A DNA stretch of 64,000 bases, taken from assembly GCA_009837445.1 (NCBI GenBank), contig VXTM01000031.1:1-64000 (forward strand), given 5' to 3'. The notes below the pieces were generated by a model. That model did no database searches and was not told the origin of the DNA. It saw nothing but the letters and a program-made list of their open reading frames with translations. Positions 7,881-15,454 of this stretch are shown here, in pieces. Each line of letters starts with the position of its first letter. The stretch's first letter is position 1. Source of the stretch: Acidimicrobiaceae bacterium (GTDB taxonomy: Bacteria > Actinomycetota > Acidimicrobiia > Acidimicrobiales > Aldehydirespiratoraceae). A program made the position numbers and the translations under genes.

Positions 7881-8255
7881 ATGGCTGAAATCACCATCTA
7901 TCACAACAAGCATTGAAATTCCTCCAAGAACGCCGTGGCGGTCGCCACGGACGCAGGTGCCGACGTCGACGTGGTGCTCTACATGTCCGAGCGCCCCGAC
8001 CGTGACACCCTCACCGGGATCATTGAACGGCTCGAGGACCCGGTGGAGAACCTGGTTCGCAAGGACTCGCAGTTCTCCAAGCTCGGGCTCGATCCCGATG
8101 ACTACGTCGGGAACGCCGACGCGGTGGTGGACGTGTTGCTGAGGTATCCGAGGCTCATGCAGCGCCCGGTGCTGGTGCGAGGCGATCGGGCCATCATCGG
8201 GCGACCCCTCGGCGAGGCCAAGGCCAAGGACCGCTTGGCCGATTTCCTCTCCTGA
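7881..8255 (+). CDS. ArsC-like thioredoxin-fold reductase with in-frame UGA: probable selenoprotein
   Basis: The reading frame from ATG 7881 (SD-like GAAGG at 7868-7872) is MAEITIYHNKH, then TGA at 7914-7916, then NSSKNAV and on to a stop at 8255, 124 residues in all. ArsC-family proteins begin IYHNP-x-C-S-x-S, so the UGA falls exactly on the catalytic Cys, giving IYHNKHUNSSKNAV. The rest (VRKD, PRLMQRPVLVRGDRAIIGRP) matches the ArsC/Spx fold, including the RP motif. A hairpin with a GGUC loop begins 16 nt after the UGA, as in bacterial SECIS elements. Starting at the in-frame GTG at 7935 would lose the first beta strand and the active site, so I reject that start. The likely role is a thiol/selenol oxidoreductase. 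Arsenate as substrate is unproven, as no ars genes are near. Confidence 0.85.
7933..7950 (+). promoter_or_regulatory. bacterial SECIS-like hairpin
   Basis: CCGTGGC (7933-7939), loop GGTC (7940-7943), GCCACGG (7944-7950): a perfect 7-bp stem. The apical GGUC recalls the SelB-binding loop of the E. coli fdhF SECIS. The stem begins 16 nt after the UGA and the loop 23 nt after it, within the spacing known for bacterial SECIS elements. Confidence 0.8.
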
Positions 8256-8327
8256 TCCCCCCGGCACCGGCTCGGTTCGCTACCGTGGGCGCCGGACACT
8301 CACTCAAGCCGACCCAAGGGAGAGCCG

Positions 8328-8522
8328 ATGCGCATCGTGGTGGACTTCGACCTGTGCGAGAGCAACGCCGTCTGCATGCAGATCGCGCCCGACATCTTCG
8401 AGGTGCGAGACGACGACTTCCTATACATCCTCAACGAGACGCCCGGCGAGGCCGACCGATCCCGCGTGGAGGAGTGCGTGCAACGCTGCCCGAAGCAAGC
8501 CATCTCCATCGCCGAGGACTGA
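8328..8522 (+). CDS. 3Fe-4S-type ferredoxin
   Basis: A 64-residue ferredoxin. Cys10, Cys16 and Cys54 (CESNAVC ... RCP) form the three-Cys pattern of actinobacterial 3Fe-4S ferredoxins. Asn13 replaces the fourth ligand of 4Fe-4S types, and Cys50 is an extra Cys. Such ferredoxins pass electrons to cytochrome P450s or Rieske oxygenases. A Shine-Dalgarno (AAGGGAGA) precedes the ATG, and TACCGT at 8281-8286 may be its -10. The next gene is its likely reductase. Confidence 0.87.
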   Translation: MRIVVDFDLCESNAVCMQIAPDIFEVRDDDFLYILNETPGEADRSRVEECVQRCPKQAISIAED

Positions 8523-8577
8523 GGGCCCGAGCCGGCACCCCGCCGAGGATCGACGACCCCCGCCCGGCTAGACGCAG

Positions 8578-9780
8578 ATGACCTCCATCCCGCGCGCCGT
8601 AACCATCGTCGGGGCCTCGCTGGCCGGATTCAACGCCGCCGAGGCTCTGCGCCGCGACGGCTTCGAGGGTCCGGTCACCCTGATAGGCGCCGAGGACCAC
8701 CCGCCCTATGATCGGCCCCCGCTCTCCAAGCAGGTGCTGGCCGGAGACTGGGAGCCGGATCGGGCTGCACTCACCGACACCGAGGAGCTGGCCGACGACG
8801 GGATCGAGGCCCGCTTCGGTCTGCGGGCCACGGGATTGGACCTCAACGCCCGCGAGCTCACCCTCCACACCGGCGAGACCGTCGCGTTCGACGGGCTAGT
8901 TATCGCCACCGGGGCCCGCTGCCGCACGATGCCAGGCACCGACGAGCTCAGCGGCCTGCACGTGCTGCGGTCGCTGGACGACTGCCTCGCCCTGCGGGCC
9001 GATCTGGAAGCCGGGCCGCAGCGGGTGGTGGTGGTCGGTGCGGGATTCATCGGGGCCGAGGTGGCCGCCACCGCCCGGGGCCGCGGCCTGGAGGTGACGG
9101 TGGTTGAGGCGCTGCCCACCCCGCTGGGCCGGGTGCTCGGTGACGAGATGGGCAGCGTCTGCGCCGAGGTTCACCGCGACCACGGCGTCGACTTGCGCAC
9201 CGGCGTGGGGGTGGACCGGATCGAGGGCGACCACCGGGTGGAGCGGGTGGTGCTGTCGGACGGAGCGACCGTCGATGCCGATGTCGTGGTGGTCGGCATC
9301 GGCGTGATCCCCAACACCGAGTGGCTCGAAGGCTCCGGCGTCGAGATCGACGACGGCGTGATCTGCGACGCCTCGTGCCTGGTGGCCGACCGGGTGACTG
9401 CGGCGGGTGATGTGGCCCGCTGGCCCAACCAGCTCTTCGGCGAGACCATGCGGGTCGAGCACTGGGACAACGCCGCGGCCCAGGGCGCCCACGCAGCCCG
9501 GCGGCTGCTCGACGACGAGATCGGGCCGTTCGCGCCGGTGCCCTGGTTCTGGAGCGACCAGTACGACCGCAAGATCCAGCTGGCCGGCCGGGTGCGGCCC
9601 GACGACGAGGTCCGGGTGGTGAACGGCTCCGTCGAGGAGCGACGCTTCGCGGCGATCTACGGGCGCGGCGGCCGCATCACCGGCGTGCTCGGATTCAACC
9701 GGCCCCGCCACGTGATGCGCTACCGGGCCCTGATCGAGCAGGGCGCCAGCTTCGACGAGGCCCTCGCCGCCGAGTTCTGA
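8578..9780 (+). CDS. NAD(P)H:ferredoxin reductase, FAD-dependent (rhodocoxin/BphA4 type)
   Basis: A 400-residue flavoprotein. The FAD-binding GASLAGFNAAEAL lies near the N-terminus, PYDRPPLSK is typical of oxygenase-coupled reductases, a second NAD-binding GAGFIGAEVAA is central, and AAGDVARWPN is the second FAD contact. It follows the ferredoxin by 55 bp, so the two form a ready electron-transfer pair. No P450 or oxygenase lies within the window to receive the electrons. The product is presumably cytoplasmic. Confidence 0.9.
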   Translation: MTSIPRAVTIVGASLAGFNAAEALRRDGFEGPVTLIGAEDHPPYDRPPLSKQVLAGDWEPDRAALTDTEELADDGIEARFGLRATGLDLNARELTLHTGETVAFDGLVIATGARCRTMPGTDELSGLHVLRSLDDCLALRADLEAGPQRVVVVGAGFIGAEVAATARGRGLEVTVVEALPTPLGRVLGDEMGSVCAEVHRDHGVDLRTGVGVDRIEGDHRVERVVLSDGATVDADVVVVGIGVIPNTEWLEGSGVEIDDGVICDASCLVADRVTAAGDVARWPNQLFGETMRVEHWDNAAAQGAHAARRLLDDEIGPFAPVPWFWSDQYDRKIQLAGRVRPDDEVRVVNGSVEERRFAAIYGRGGRITGVLGFNRPRHVMRYRALIEQGASFDEALAAEF

Positions 9781-9907
9781 AACCCTCCGCCCACCGGTAG
9801 CCTGACGGCGTTCCGCCGCAGGGTGGGACGCATCTGTGCGCAGCACGCAGGCTGCGGGTCTCGCACTGCGGGCCATGCAGCAGGGTCAGAAACCCACTGG
9901 AGAAACC

Positions 9908-10189
9908 ATGCCAACCAGCCTCCCCCCCAAGGCGGACACCATCGCATCGATGGCGGAAACCTTTGGGCTCGCCGCCAACGACACCGGTTCACCCGAGGTC
10001 CAGGTTGCGCTGTTGTCCGACCGCATCAACCATCTCACCGAGCACCTGAGGGTCCACAAGAAGGACCATCACAGCCGGAGGGGCCTGTTGATGCTGGTGG
10101 GCCGGCGCAGGAGGCTGCTCGACTACGTGAAGGAGAACGACGTCGAGCGGTATCGGGCGTTGATCGCCCATCTCGGTCTGCGACGCTGA
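9908..10189 (+). CDS. rpsO: 30S ribosomal protein uS15
   Basis: A 93-residue S15 with the family signature [20 protein letters not shown], followed by [25 protein letters not shown]15 binds 16S rRNA in the central domain. ATG 9908 with upstream GGAGAAACC gives the family length. The 127-nt leader after the reductase gene begins with TAGCCT (9798-9803), a possible -10. It holds GC-rich complementary stretches that could be an autoregulatory site, as in other bacteria, but I cannot define a fold. pnp follows after a hairpin, the common rpsO-pnp order. Confidence 0.96.
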   Translation: MPTSLPPKADTIASMAETFGLAANDTGSPEVQVALLSDRINHLTEHLRVHKKDHHSRRGLLMLVGRRRRLLDYVKENDVERYRALIAHLGLRR

Positions 10190-10196
10190 GCACTAC

Positions 10197-10218
10197 GGGG
10201 CGGCCAGTGCGCCGCCCC
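10197..10218 (+). terminator. hairpin after rpsO
   Basis: GGGGCGGC (10197-10204), loop CAGTGC, GCCGCCCC (10211-10218): a perfect 8-bp stem starting 7 nt after the rpsO stop. No U tract follows, so it may act as a weak or Rho-assisted terminator or protect the 3' end. Confidence 0.6.
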
Positions 10219-10301
10219 TCCGGCTGCCGGCGCCGGTCGCGGCGCTGACGGGCCGGCGACGATCCCAGTGACAACCAACCAGCGGCACGGCCACTCCGGT
10301 G

Positions 10302-10351
10302 CCAGTCGTATCGGCCTCGCCCCGTAGCGGCGGCGGGACCGATACGACTGG
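10302..10351 (+). promoter_or_regulatory. pnp leader hairpin
   Basis: CCAGTCGTATCGG (10302-10314) is perfectly complementary to CCGATACGACTGG (10339-10351), a 13-bp stem closing a 24-nt GC-rich loop, 60 nt before the pnp start. The E. coli pnp leader carries an RNase III-cleaved stem used for PNPase autocontrol. The same job is inferred here from position and shape. Confidence 0.65.
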
Positions 10352-10411
10352 GAACTGGCGGGGCCGTGCCCGAGATCGGGCCCCGGGACGGGGTCCGCAA
10401 GGAGTAATTCC

Positions 10412-12913
10412 ATGGCCGATGCCATTTCCGTCACGGGCGCATTCACGCGCGCCGACGGCAAGGACGCCACCTTCGAGACGGGCCAGCTGGCCCCGCTCGC
10501 GGGTGGCTCCGTCACCGCCCGCATGGGCGACACAGTGGTGCTCGTCACCGCTACCGGTGCCAAGTCCCCCCGGGAGGGCGCCGACTTCTTCCCGCTCACC
10601 GTCGACGTGGAGGAGCGGATGTACGCCGCGGGCCGCATTCCGGGCTCGTTCTTCCGGCGCGAGGCCCGCGCCGGCGAGCAGGCCATCCTGACGTGCCGGC
10701 TCGTCGACCGCCCGCTGCGCCCGAGCTTCCCGGACGGCTTCCGCAACGAGGTCCACGTCGTGGCCACCGTGCTCGGCGCCGACCAGTCCCACCCCTACGA
10801 CATCATCGCGCTCAACGCGGCCTCGCTGGCGCTGTGCATCTCGCCGATCCCCTTCGACGGGCCGATCGGCGCGGTGCGGCTGGCCTGGTCGTCGTCGGGT
10901 GAGTGGGTGCCGTTCCCGACTTACGAGGAGGGCGAGGGCTCAGCCTTCGAGATGGTGGTGGCCGGCCGGCTCGCCGACGACGACGTGGCCGTCATGATGG
11001 TCGAGGCCGGGGGAACCTCTACCACCTGGGAGCTGTACTCCGACGGTACGCCGAAGGTGGACGAGGACGTGCTCGCCGGTGGACTCGAGGCGGCCAAGAC
11101 TTGGATCCGCGAGATGATCGAGCTGCAGCAGCAGATGATCGACGCGGTCGGCGCGGTGGACAAGATGGAACCGCCGCTGGCCCTCGACCACAGCGACGAG
11201 ATCCTCGCAGCGGTGCGCGAGAGCGCCGCCGATCGGATCGCCGCCACCCAGCAGATCGCCGACAAGACCGAACGCCAGGAGGCAGAGGCTGCCCTGTCCG
11301 GCCAGGTGATTTCCGAGCTCGAGGCGCGCTTCGGCGACGACCCGGCCACCGCCAAGCAGATCAGCAGCGCCATCCGGGCGGTCACCAAGCAGGCCGTGCG
11401 CAGCCGGATCGTGGCCGAGGGCATCCGCATCGACGGGCGCTCCCCGAACCAGCTGCGGCCCCTGATGAGCCGGGTCGGGGTGGTCCCCACCGCTCACGGC
11501 TCCGGGCTGTTCCAGCGAGGCGAGACCCAGGTGCTCAACTTCACGACGCTGGGCATCGGTCGCAGCGACATGCTGATAGACGACCTGTCGCCGACCGAGA
11601 AGAAGCGCTACTTCCATCACTACAACTTCCCGCCGTTCTGCACCGGCGAGACCGGATTCATGCGAGGGCCCAAGCGTCGGGAGATCGGTCACGGGGCACT
11701 GGCCGAGCGGGCCGTGTTCCCGGTGGTCCCGGGATTCGAGGAGTGGCCCTACACGGTGCGCACCGTGTCCGAGGTGCTGGCCTCGAACGGGTCGAGCTCG
11801 ATGGCGTCGGTATGCGGATCGACGCTCTCGCTGATGGACGCGGGCGTGCCGATCAAGGCGCCGGTGGCTGGCGTGGCCATGGGCCTCGTGCACGCCGACG
11901 GCGCCTGGGTGACCCTCACCGACATCCTCGGAGCCGAGGACGCCTTCGGTGACATGGACTTCAAGGTGGCGGGCACCACGGACTTCATCACCGCGCTGCA
12001 GCTCGACACCAAGATCGCCGGCATCCCGGCGTCGGTGCTGGCCGACGCGCTGCGACAGGCACGCGAGGCTCGCCTCGACATCCTCGACGTGATGGCGGAG
12101 ACCATCATGGAGCCCCGCGCCGATGTGCGCGACACCGCCCCGAAGATCGCCACCTTCGAGATTCCCGTTGAGAAGATCGGAGAGGTGATAGGCCCCAAGG
12201 GCAAGGTCATCAACGCCATCCAGGCCGAGACCGGAGCCGACATCAGCGTCGACGACGACGGCGCCGTCGGCATCGTGGCCATCGCGTCCACCGACCGGGG
12301 TGCGGTGCTCGAGGCGGAGCGCCAGATCAAGCTCATCCTGGATCCGCCCACCGCCGACGTGGGTGCCACCTACCGGGGCCGGGTGGTGAACATCACCAAG
12401 TTCGGTGCGTTCGTGAACATCCTCCCCGGCCGTGACGGGCTGGTTCACATCTCCAAGCTGGGCGGAGGCAGGCGCATCGACAGGGTCGAGGACGTGCTGG
12501 AGCTCGGCGAGGAGATCGAGGTGGTCGTGGAGGACGTCGACCCCAACGGCAAGATCTCGCTGATTCCCAAGACCGACGGCTCCGAAGCGCCCTCGGCGCG
12601 TCCGGAGTCCCGTCGCGGCGAGGGCGGCGGCCGTCCGGACCGGCGCCGGGGCCCCGACCGCGGCGATGCGGACCGCTCGTCCGGGCGTTCCGACCGCAAC
12701 GGAGGCGGCGGCCGCGGCGACCGCCGGGACTCCGAGCCCAGGCGGGACGACCGCGGCGCGGGCCGCGTCCGGCAGCCGGCCGCGGCCTCGGGCGCGAGGC
12801 AGGTGTCGTTCGAGGACTCCTTCGACGAGGAGCTGGCGAAGGACTTCGGAGACCTGGGCCCGGATCCCCGAGCCCGGCGAGCCGGTCGCCGGGGACCGCG
12901 CGGCCCTCGCTAG
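10412..12913 (+). CDS. pnp: polyribonucleotide nucleotidyltransferase (PNPase)
   Basis: An 833-residue phosphorolytic 3'-5' exoribonuclease. Two RNase PH domains (about residues 15-230 and 325-550) flank a helical segment. A KH domain with IGPKGKVINAIQAETGADI follows near residue 588, then an S1 domain (about 650-715, YRGRVVNITKFGAFVNILPG). The last 110 residues are an R/G/D-rich disordered tail, probably for RNA or RNase contacts. GGAGTAATTCC precedes the ATG. The leader hairpin suggests post-transcriptional control. dapB starts 6 bp after the stop. Confidence 0.96.
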   Translation: MADAISVTGAFTRADGKDATFETGQLAPLAGGSVTARMGDTVVLVTATGAKSPREGADFFPLTVDVEERMYAAGRIPGSFFRREARAGEQAILTCRLVDRPLRPSFPDGFRNEVHVVATVLGADQSHPYDIIALNAASLALCISPIPFDGPIGAVRLAWSSSGEWVPFPTYEEGEGSAFEMVVAGRLADDDVAVMMVEAGGTSTTWELYSDGTPKVDEDVLAGGLEAAKTWIREMIELQQQMIDAVGAVDKMEPPLALDHSDEILAAVRESAADRIAATQQIADKTERQEAEAALSGQVISELEARFGDDPATAKQISSAIRAVTKQAVRSRIVAEGIRIDGRSPNQLRPLMSRVGVVPTAHGSGLFQRGETQVLNFTTLGIGRSDMLIDDLSPTEKKRYFHHYNFPPFCTGETGFMRGPKRREIGHGALAERAVFPVVPGFEEWPYTVRTVSEVLASNGSSSMASVCGSTLSLMDAGVPIKAPVAGVAMGLVHADGAWVTLTDILGAEDAFGDMDFKVAGTTDFITALQLDTKIAGIPASVLADALRQAREARLDILDVMAETIMEPRADVRDTAPKIATFEIPVEKIGEVIGPKGKVINAIQAETGADISVDDDGAVGIVAIASTDRGAVLEAERQIKLILDPPTADVGATYRGRVVNITKFGAFVNILPGRDGLVHISKLGGGRRIDRVEDVLELGEEIEVVVEDVDPNGKISLIPKTDGSEAPSARPESRRGEGGGRPDRRRGPDRGDADRSSGRSDRNGGGGRGDRRDSEPRRDDRGAGRVRQPAAASGARQVSFEDSFDEELAKDFGDLGPDPRARRAGRRGPRGPR

Positions 12914-12919
12914 CCGACC

Positions 12920-13651
12920 ATGATCAGAGTCGGGGTGTGCGGCGCCACCGGGCGCATGGGCACCGAGGCGTGCCGGGCGGTCGAAGCCGATCCTGACACC
13001 GAGCTGGTGGCCGCCATCGGCTCGGCCGGCTCGGTCGCGGAGTTCGTCGACGCCAGCGCCGAGGTGGTGGTCGACTTCACCGTCGCGGAGGCGGTCAGGA
13101 CCAACACCGGGCGCCTCGCGGAGGCGGGCATCCACGCGGTCATCGGCACCTCCGGGCTGACCCCCGACGACATCGGCGCGCTGCGGGAGGCCTTCGTGCG
13201 CAGCCACTGCATCGTCGCGCCGAACTTCGCGGTCGGTGCCGTGCTGATGACCCACTTCGCGGCACTGGCCGCGCCGTACTTCGACACCGCAGAGGTGATC
13301 GAGCTTCACCACGACCGCAAAGTCGACGCGCCGTCGGGGACGGCCCTGACGACCGCCGAGGCCATGGCCGGAGCATCCGGCGAGTGGGCGCCGGACCCCA
13401 CGGCGAGCGAGGTGCTTCCGGGCTCCCGCGGCGGCCGGGGCCCCAGCGGGATCCGGATCCACTCGGTGCGGCTCAAGGGCCTGGTCGCCCACCAGGAGGT
13501 GCTGCTCGGCGGGCCCGGTGAGACCCTGACGATCCGTCACGACTCCATCGACCGGTCGGCGTTCATGCCCGGGATGCTGCTGGCCACCAAGCGGATCGTG
13601 GCGCTCGAGCCGGGTGTGACCGTTGGCCTCGGCGAGGTGCTCGGCATCTAG
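12920..13651 (+). CDS. dapB: 4-hydroxy-tetrahydrodipicolinate reductase
   Basis: 243 residues. The NAD(P)-binding GATGRMG is at residues 8-14, and the substrate motif ELHHDRKVDAPSGTA carries His130, His131 and Lys134. It reduces the DapA product to tetrahydrodipicolinate in the DAP/lysine pathway. It sits 6 bp after pnp and so probably shares its transcript. dapA lies 0.9 kb downstream, separated by SURF1. Confidence 0.95.
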   Translation: MIRVGVCGATGRMGTEACRAVEADPDTELVAAIGSAGSVAEFVDASAEVVVDFTVAEAVRTNTGRLAEAGIHAVIGTSGLTPDDIGALREAFVRSHCIVAPNFAVGAVLMTHFAALAAPYFDTAEVIELHHDRKVDAPSGTALTTAEAMAGASGEWAPDPTASEVLPGSRGGRGPSGIRIHSVRLKGLVAHQEVLLGGPGETLTIRHDSIDRSAFMPGMLLATKRIVALEPGVTVGLGEVLGI

Positions 13652-13713
13652 GCCGCGGAGCTGCTAGGAGCGTGCGTGGTTTGATGAGAGCCGGTTGTGT
13701 TGCAGTGATGTCA

Positions 13714-13804
13714 CTCCCGCTCTTGTTCGCTTCGCTCACGGGCCGCTCGGGCCACGGCCTCGCCCGTATGCGGAGGGTTCGCTTGTCTAGCCGCTCGGCC
13801 TCTT
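13714..13804 (+). repeat. dispersed ~90-bp repeat, copy A
   Basis: This unit begins CTCCCGCTCTTGTTCGCTTC, has the core GGGCCGCTCGGGCCACGGCC and ends GCTCGGCCTCTTA. The same unit occurs inverted at 58951-59041, as a variant at 50983-51083 and as a partial inverted piece at 42904-42941. It fills most of the dapB-SURF1 gap (13652-13805) and ends 2 bp before the SURF1 GTG. Confidence 0.85.
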
Positions 13805-13805
13805 A

Positions 13806-14549
13806 GTGCGCAGGCTCGCATCGCCGGGGTGGGTGGCTTCACACCTGTTCGCGGTGGCGATGGTCGTGCTCATGACCAACTTGGGGTTCTGGCAGCTTCG
13901 ACGGCTCGACGACCGGCGCGCCGACAACGCTCAGATCGCGGCGGCGATGTCGCAAGACCCGTCGGACATCGCCGCCTATCTCGACACACGGGGACTTCCC
14001 CCTGAGCACACCTCGGTGGCCGCCAGGGGCGCCTATCTCGCCGGCGCGGAGGTGCGGATCGGCAATCGCAGCAGCGGCGGTCAGCCCGGCTTCTGGCTGG
14101 CGACCCCGCTGGAGCTCGCCGACGGCCGGGCGGTGGCGGTGGTCCGGGGTTGGGTTCCCCGGCGCAGTGTCGTCGGGCTCGACGACCGCAGCCCGGAACC
14201 GCCGGCGGGGGAGGTGACCGTGGTCGGTCTCGCCTTCGACAGCGTGGACGGCGGGAGGATCGCGGAGACCGGTGCGGGCGAGACGCCCGAGATCTCCCGC
14301 ATGGATCTAGACCGCTTCGCCGAAGTCTCCGGGGTCGACGTGGAGGGCGTCTGGATCAGGCTGCGAGCCCAGTCGCCACCGCAGTCGGAGGGGCTGCCTG
14401 AGCCGGTGCCCGATCCCGACCTGACCGAGGGGCCGCACCTGTCATACGCCTTCCAGTGGTTCTTCTTCTCGGCCGGAGCGGTGGTGGTGTACGCCCTGAT
14501 CCTCCGCCGAACCGTGACCGGTCGCCAAGAGACTCCCGGCACGACCTAA
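13806..14549 (+). CDS. SURF1 family cytochrome oxidase biogenesis protein
   Basis: 247 residues with one membrane segment near each end (about 13-30 and 217-235) and a periplasmic loop between. The N-terminal LGFWQLRRLDDRRADNAQI and C-terminal HLSYAFQWFFFSAGAVVVY are SURF1 hallmarks. It assists assembly of aa3-type cytochrome c oxidase. The GTG start at 13806 lies just beyond the repeat, and I see no strong Shine-Dalgarno. Its stop overlaps the TAAGGT box before dapA. Confidence 0.9.
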   Translation: MRRLASPGWVASHLFAVAMVVLMTNLGFWQLRRLDDRRADNAQIAAAMSQDPSDIAAYLDTRGLPPEHTSVAARGAYLAGAEVRIGNRSSGGQPGFWLATPLELADGRAVAVVRGWVPRRSVVGLDDRSPEPPAGEVTVVGLAFDSVDGGRIAETGAGETPEISRMDLDRFAEVSGVDVEGVWIRLRAQSPPQSEGLPEPVPDPDLTEGPHLSYAFQWFFFSAGAVVVYALILRRTVTGRQETPGTT

Positions 14550-14552
14550 GGT
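14547..14552 (+). promoter_or_regulatory. -10-like TAAGGT, 8 nt before the dapA ATG
   Basis: This TANNNT hexamer begins at the SURF1 stop codon and lies 8 nt before the dapA ATG at 14561. It suggests a leaderless dapA transcript. Confidence 0.4.
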
Positions 14553-14560
14553 TGTAGGCG

Positions 14561-15445
14561 ATGGGACGGTTCGGACGTGTGCTCACCGCGATGGTCACGC
14601 CCTTCACCGACGAGGGGGCGCTGGACCTTGACGGCGCCGCCCGGTTGGCGCAGTGGCTCACCGCCCACGGCAACGAAGGCCTCGTGGTGGCCGGCACCAC
14701 CGGGGAGAGCCCGACCCTCACCCACGCCGAGCAGGCCGACCTGGTGGCCGCGGTGACCGACGCGGTCGATGTGCCGGTGGTCGCCGGGGCCGGGAGCAAC
14801 GACACCCGCGCCGCCATCGACCTCACCGAGCGCTGCACTGCAGCCGGCGCCGACGGCATCCTGCACGTGGCTGGCTACTACAACCGCCCGTCGCAGGCCG
14901 GGCTCGACTCGCACTTCCGGCACTGCGCCGAGGCGACCGACCTTCCGACCCTCATCTACGACATACCGGGGCGGACGGGCCGCAAGGTCGCTACCGAGAC
15001 CCTGGCCCGGCTGGCCCACGAGGTTCCCAACATCGTCGGTATCAAGGACGCGGCCGGCTCGCCCGCGGAGACGGCCCGCCTGCTGGACATGGCCCCCGAA
15101 GGCTTCGAGGTGTACTCCGGCGACGACTCGCTCACCCTGCCCCTGCTGTCGATCGGGGCGGTGGGCATCATCGGTGTCGCCACCCACTGGGCGGGCCGGC
15201 AGATGGCGGCCATGTTTGACGCGTTCGAGAGCGGCCGGGTGGCTGAGGCCGCGGCCATCAACCGCAGCCTGTTCGACTCCTACGACTTCGAGACCGGCGA
15301 CGACGCCCCCAACCCGGTGCCCACCAAGTGCATGATGCGGGTGCTGGGACTGCCCGCGGGGCCGTGCCGCCTGCCCATGGGACCCGAGCCCGCCGGCCTC
15401 GAGGACCGGGCCAGGGAAGTCCTCACCGCGCTGGGCGCAGGCTGA
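14561..15445 (+). CDS. dapA: 4-hydroxy-tetrahydrodipicolinate synthase
   Basis: A 294-residue TIM-barrel aldolase that condenses pyruvate with aspartate semialdehyde, the first committed DAP/lysine step. Schiff-base Lys162 lies in NIVGIKDAAGS, with Tyr133 and Arg138 in YDIPGRTG and Thr47/Thr48 in AGTTGES. All catalytic residues are present. rnj starts 9 bp after the stop, the usual dapA-rnj order of actinobacteria. Confidence 0.96.
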   Translation: MGRFGRVLTAMVTPFTDEGALDLDGAARLAQWLTAHGNEGLVVAGTTGESPTLTHAEQADLVAAVTDAVDVPVVAGAGSNDTRAAIDLTERCTAAGADGILHVAGYYNRPSQAGLDSHFRHCAEATDLPTLIYDIPGRTGRKVATETLARLAHEVPNIVGIKDAAGSPAETARLLDMAPEGFEVYSGDDSLTLPLLSIGAVGIIGVATHWAGRQMAAMFDAFESGRVAEAAAINRSLFDSYDFETGDDAPNPVPTKCMMRVLGLPAGPCRLPMGPEPAGLEDRAREVLTALGAG

Positions 15446-15454
15446 CCCTCAGCT

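Noticed and set aside
7935-8255. Shorter ArsC-like gene starting at GTG 7935
   Set aside because: It would lack the first strand and the redox residue, has no Shine-Dalgarno, and would leave the upstream family sequence (MAEITIYHN) unexplained.
7881-8255. Nonsense-mutated arsC pseudogene
   Set aside because: The rest of the frame is intact, the stop is exactly at the catalytic Cys, and a well-placed GGUC hairpin follows. Decay would not produce this combination.
10940-13540. Very long reverse-strand open frame (866 codons) opposite pnp and dapB
   Set aside because: It is the mirror of two certain genes. GC-rich codon third positions keep the opposite strand open, and its translation has no family likeness.
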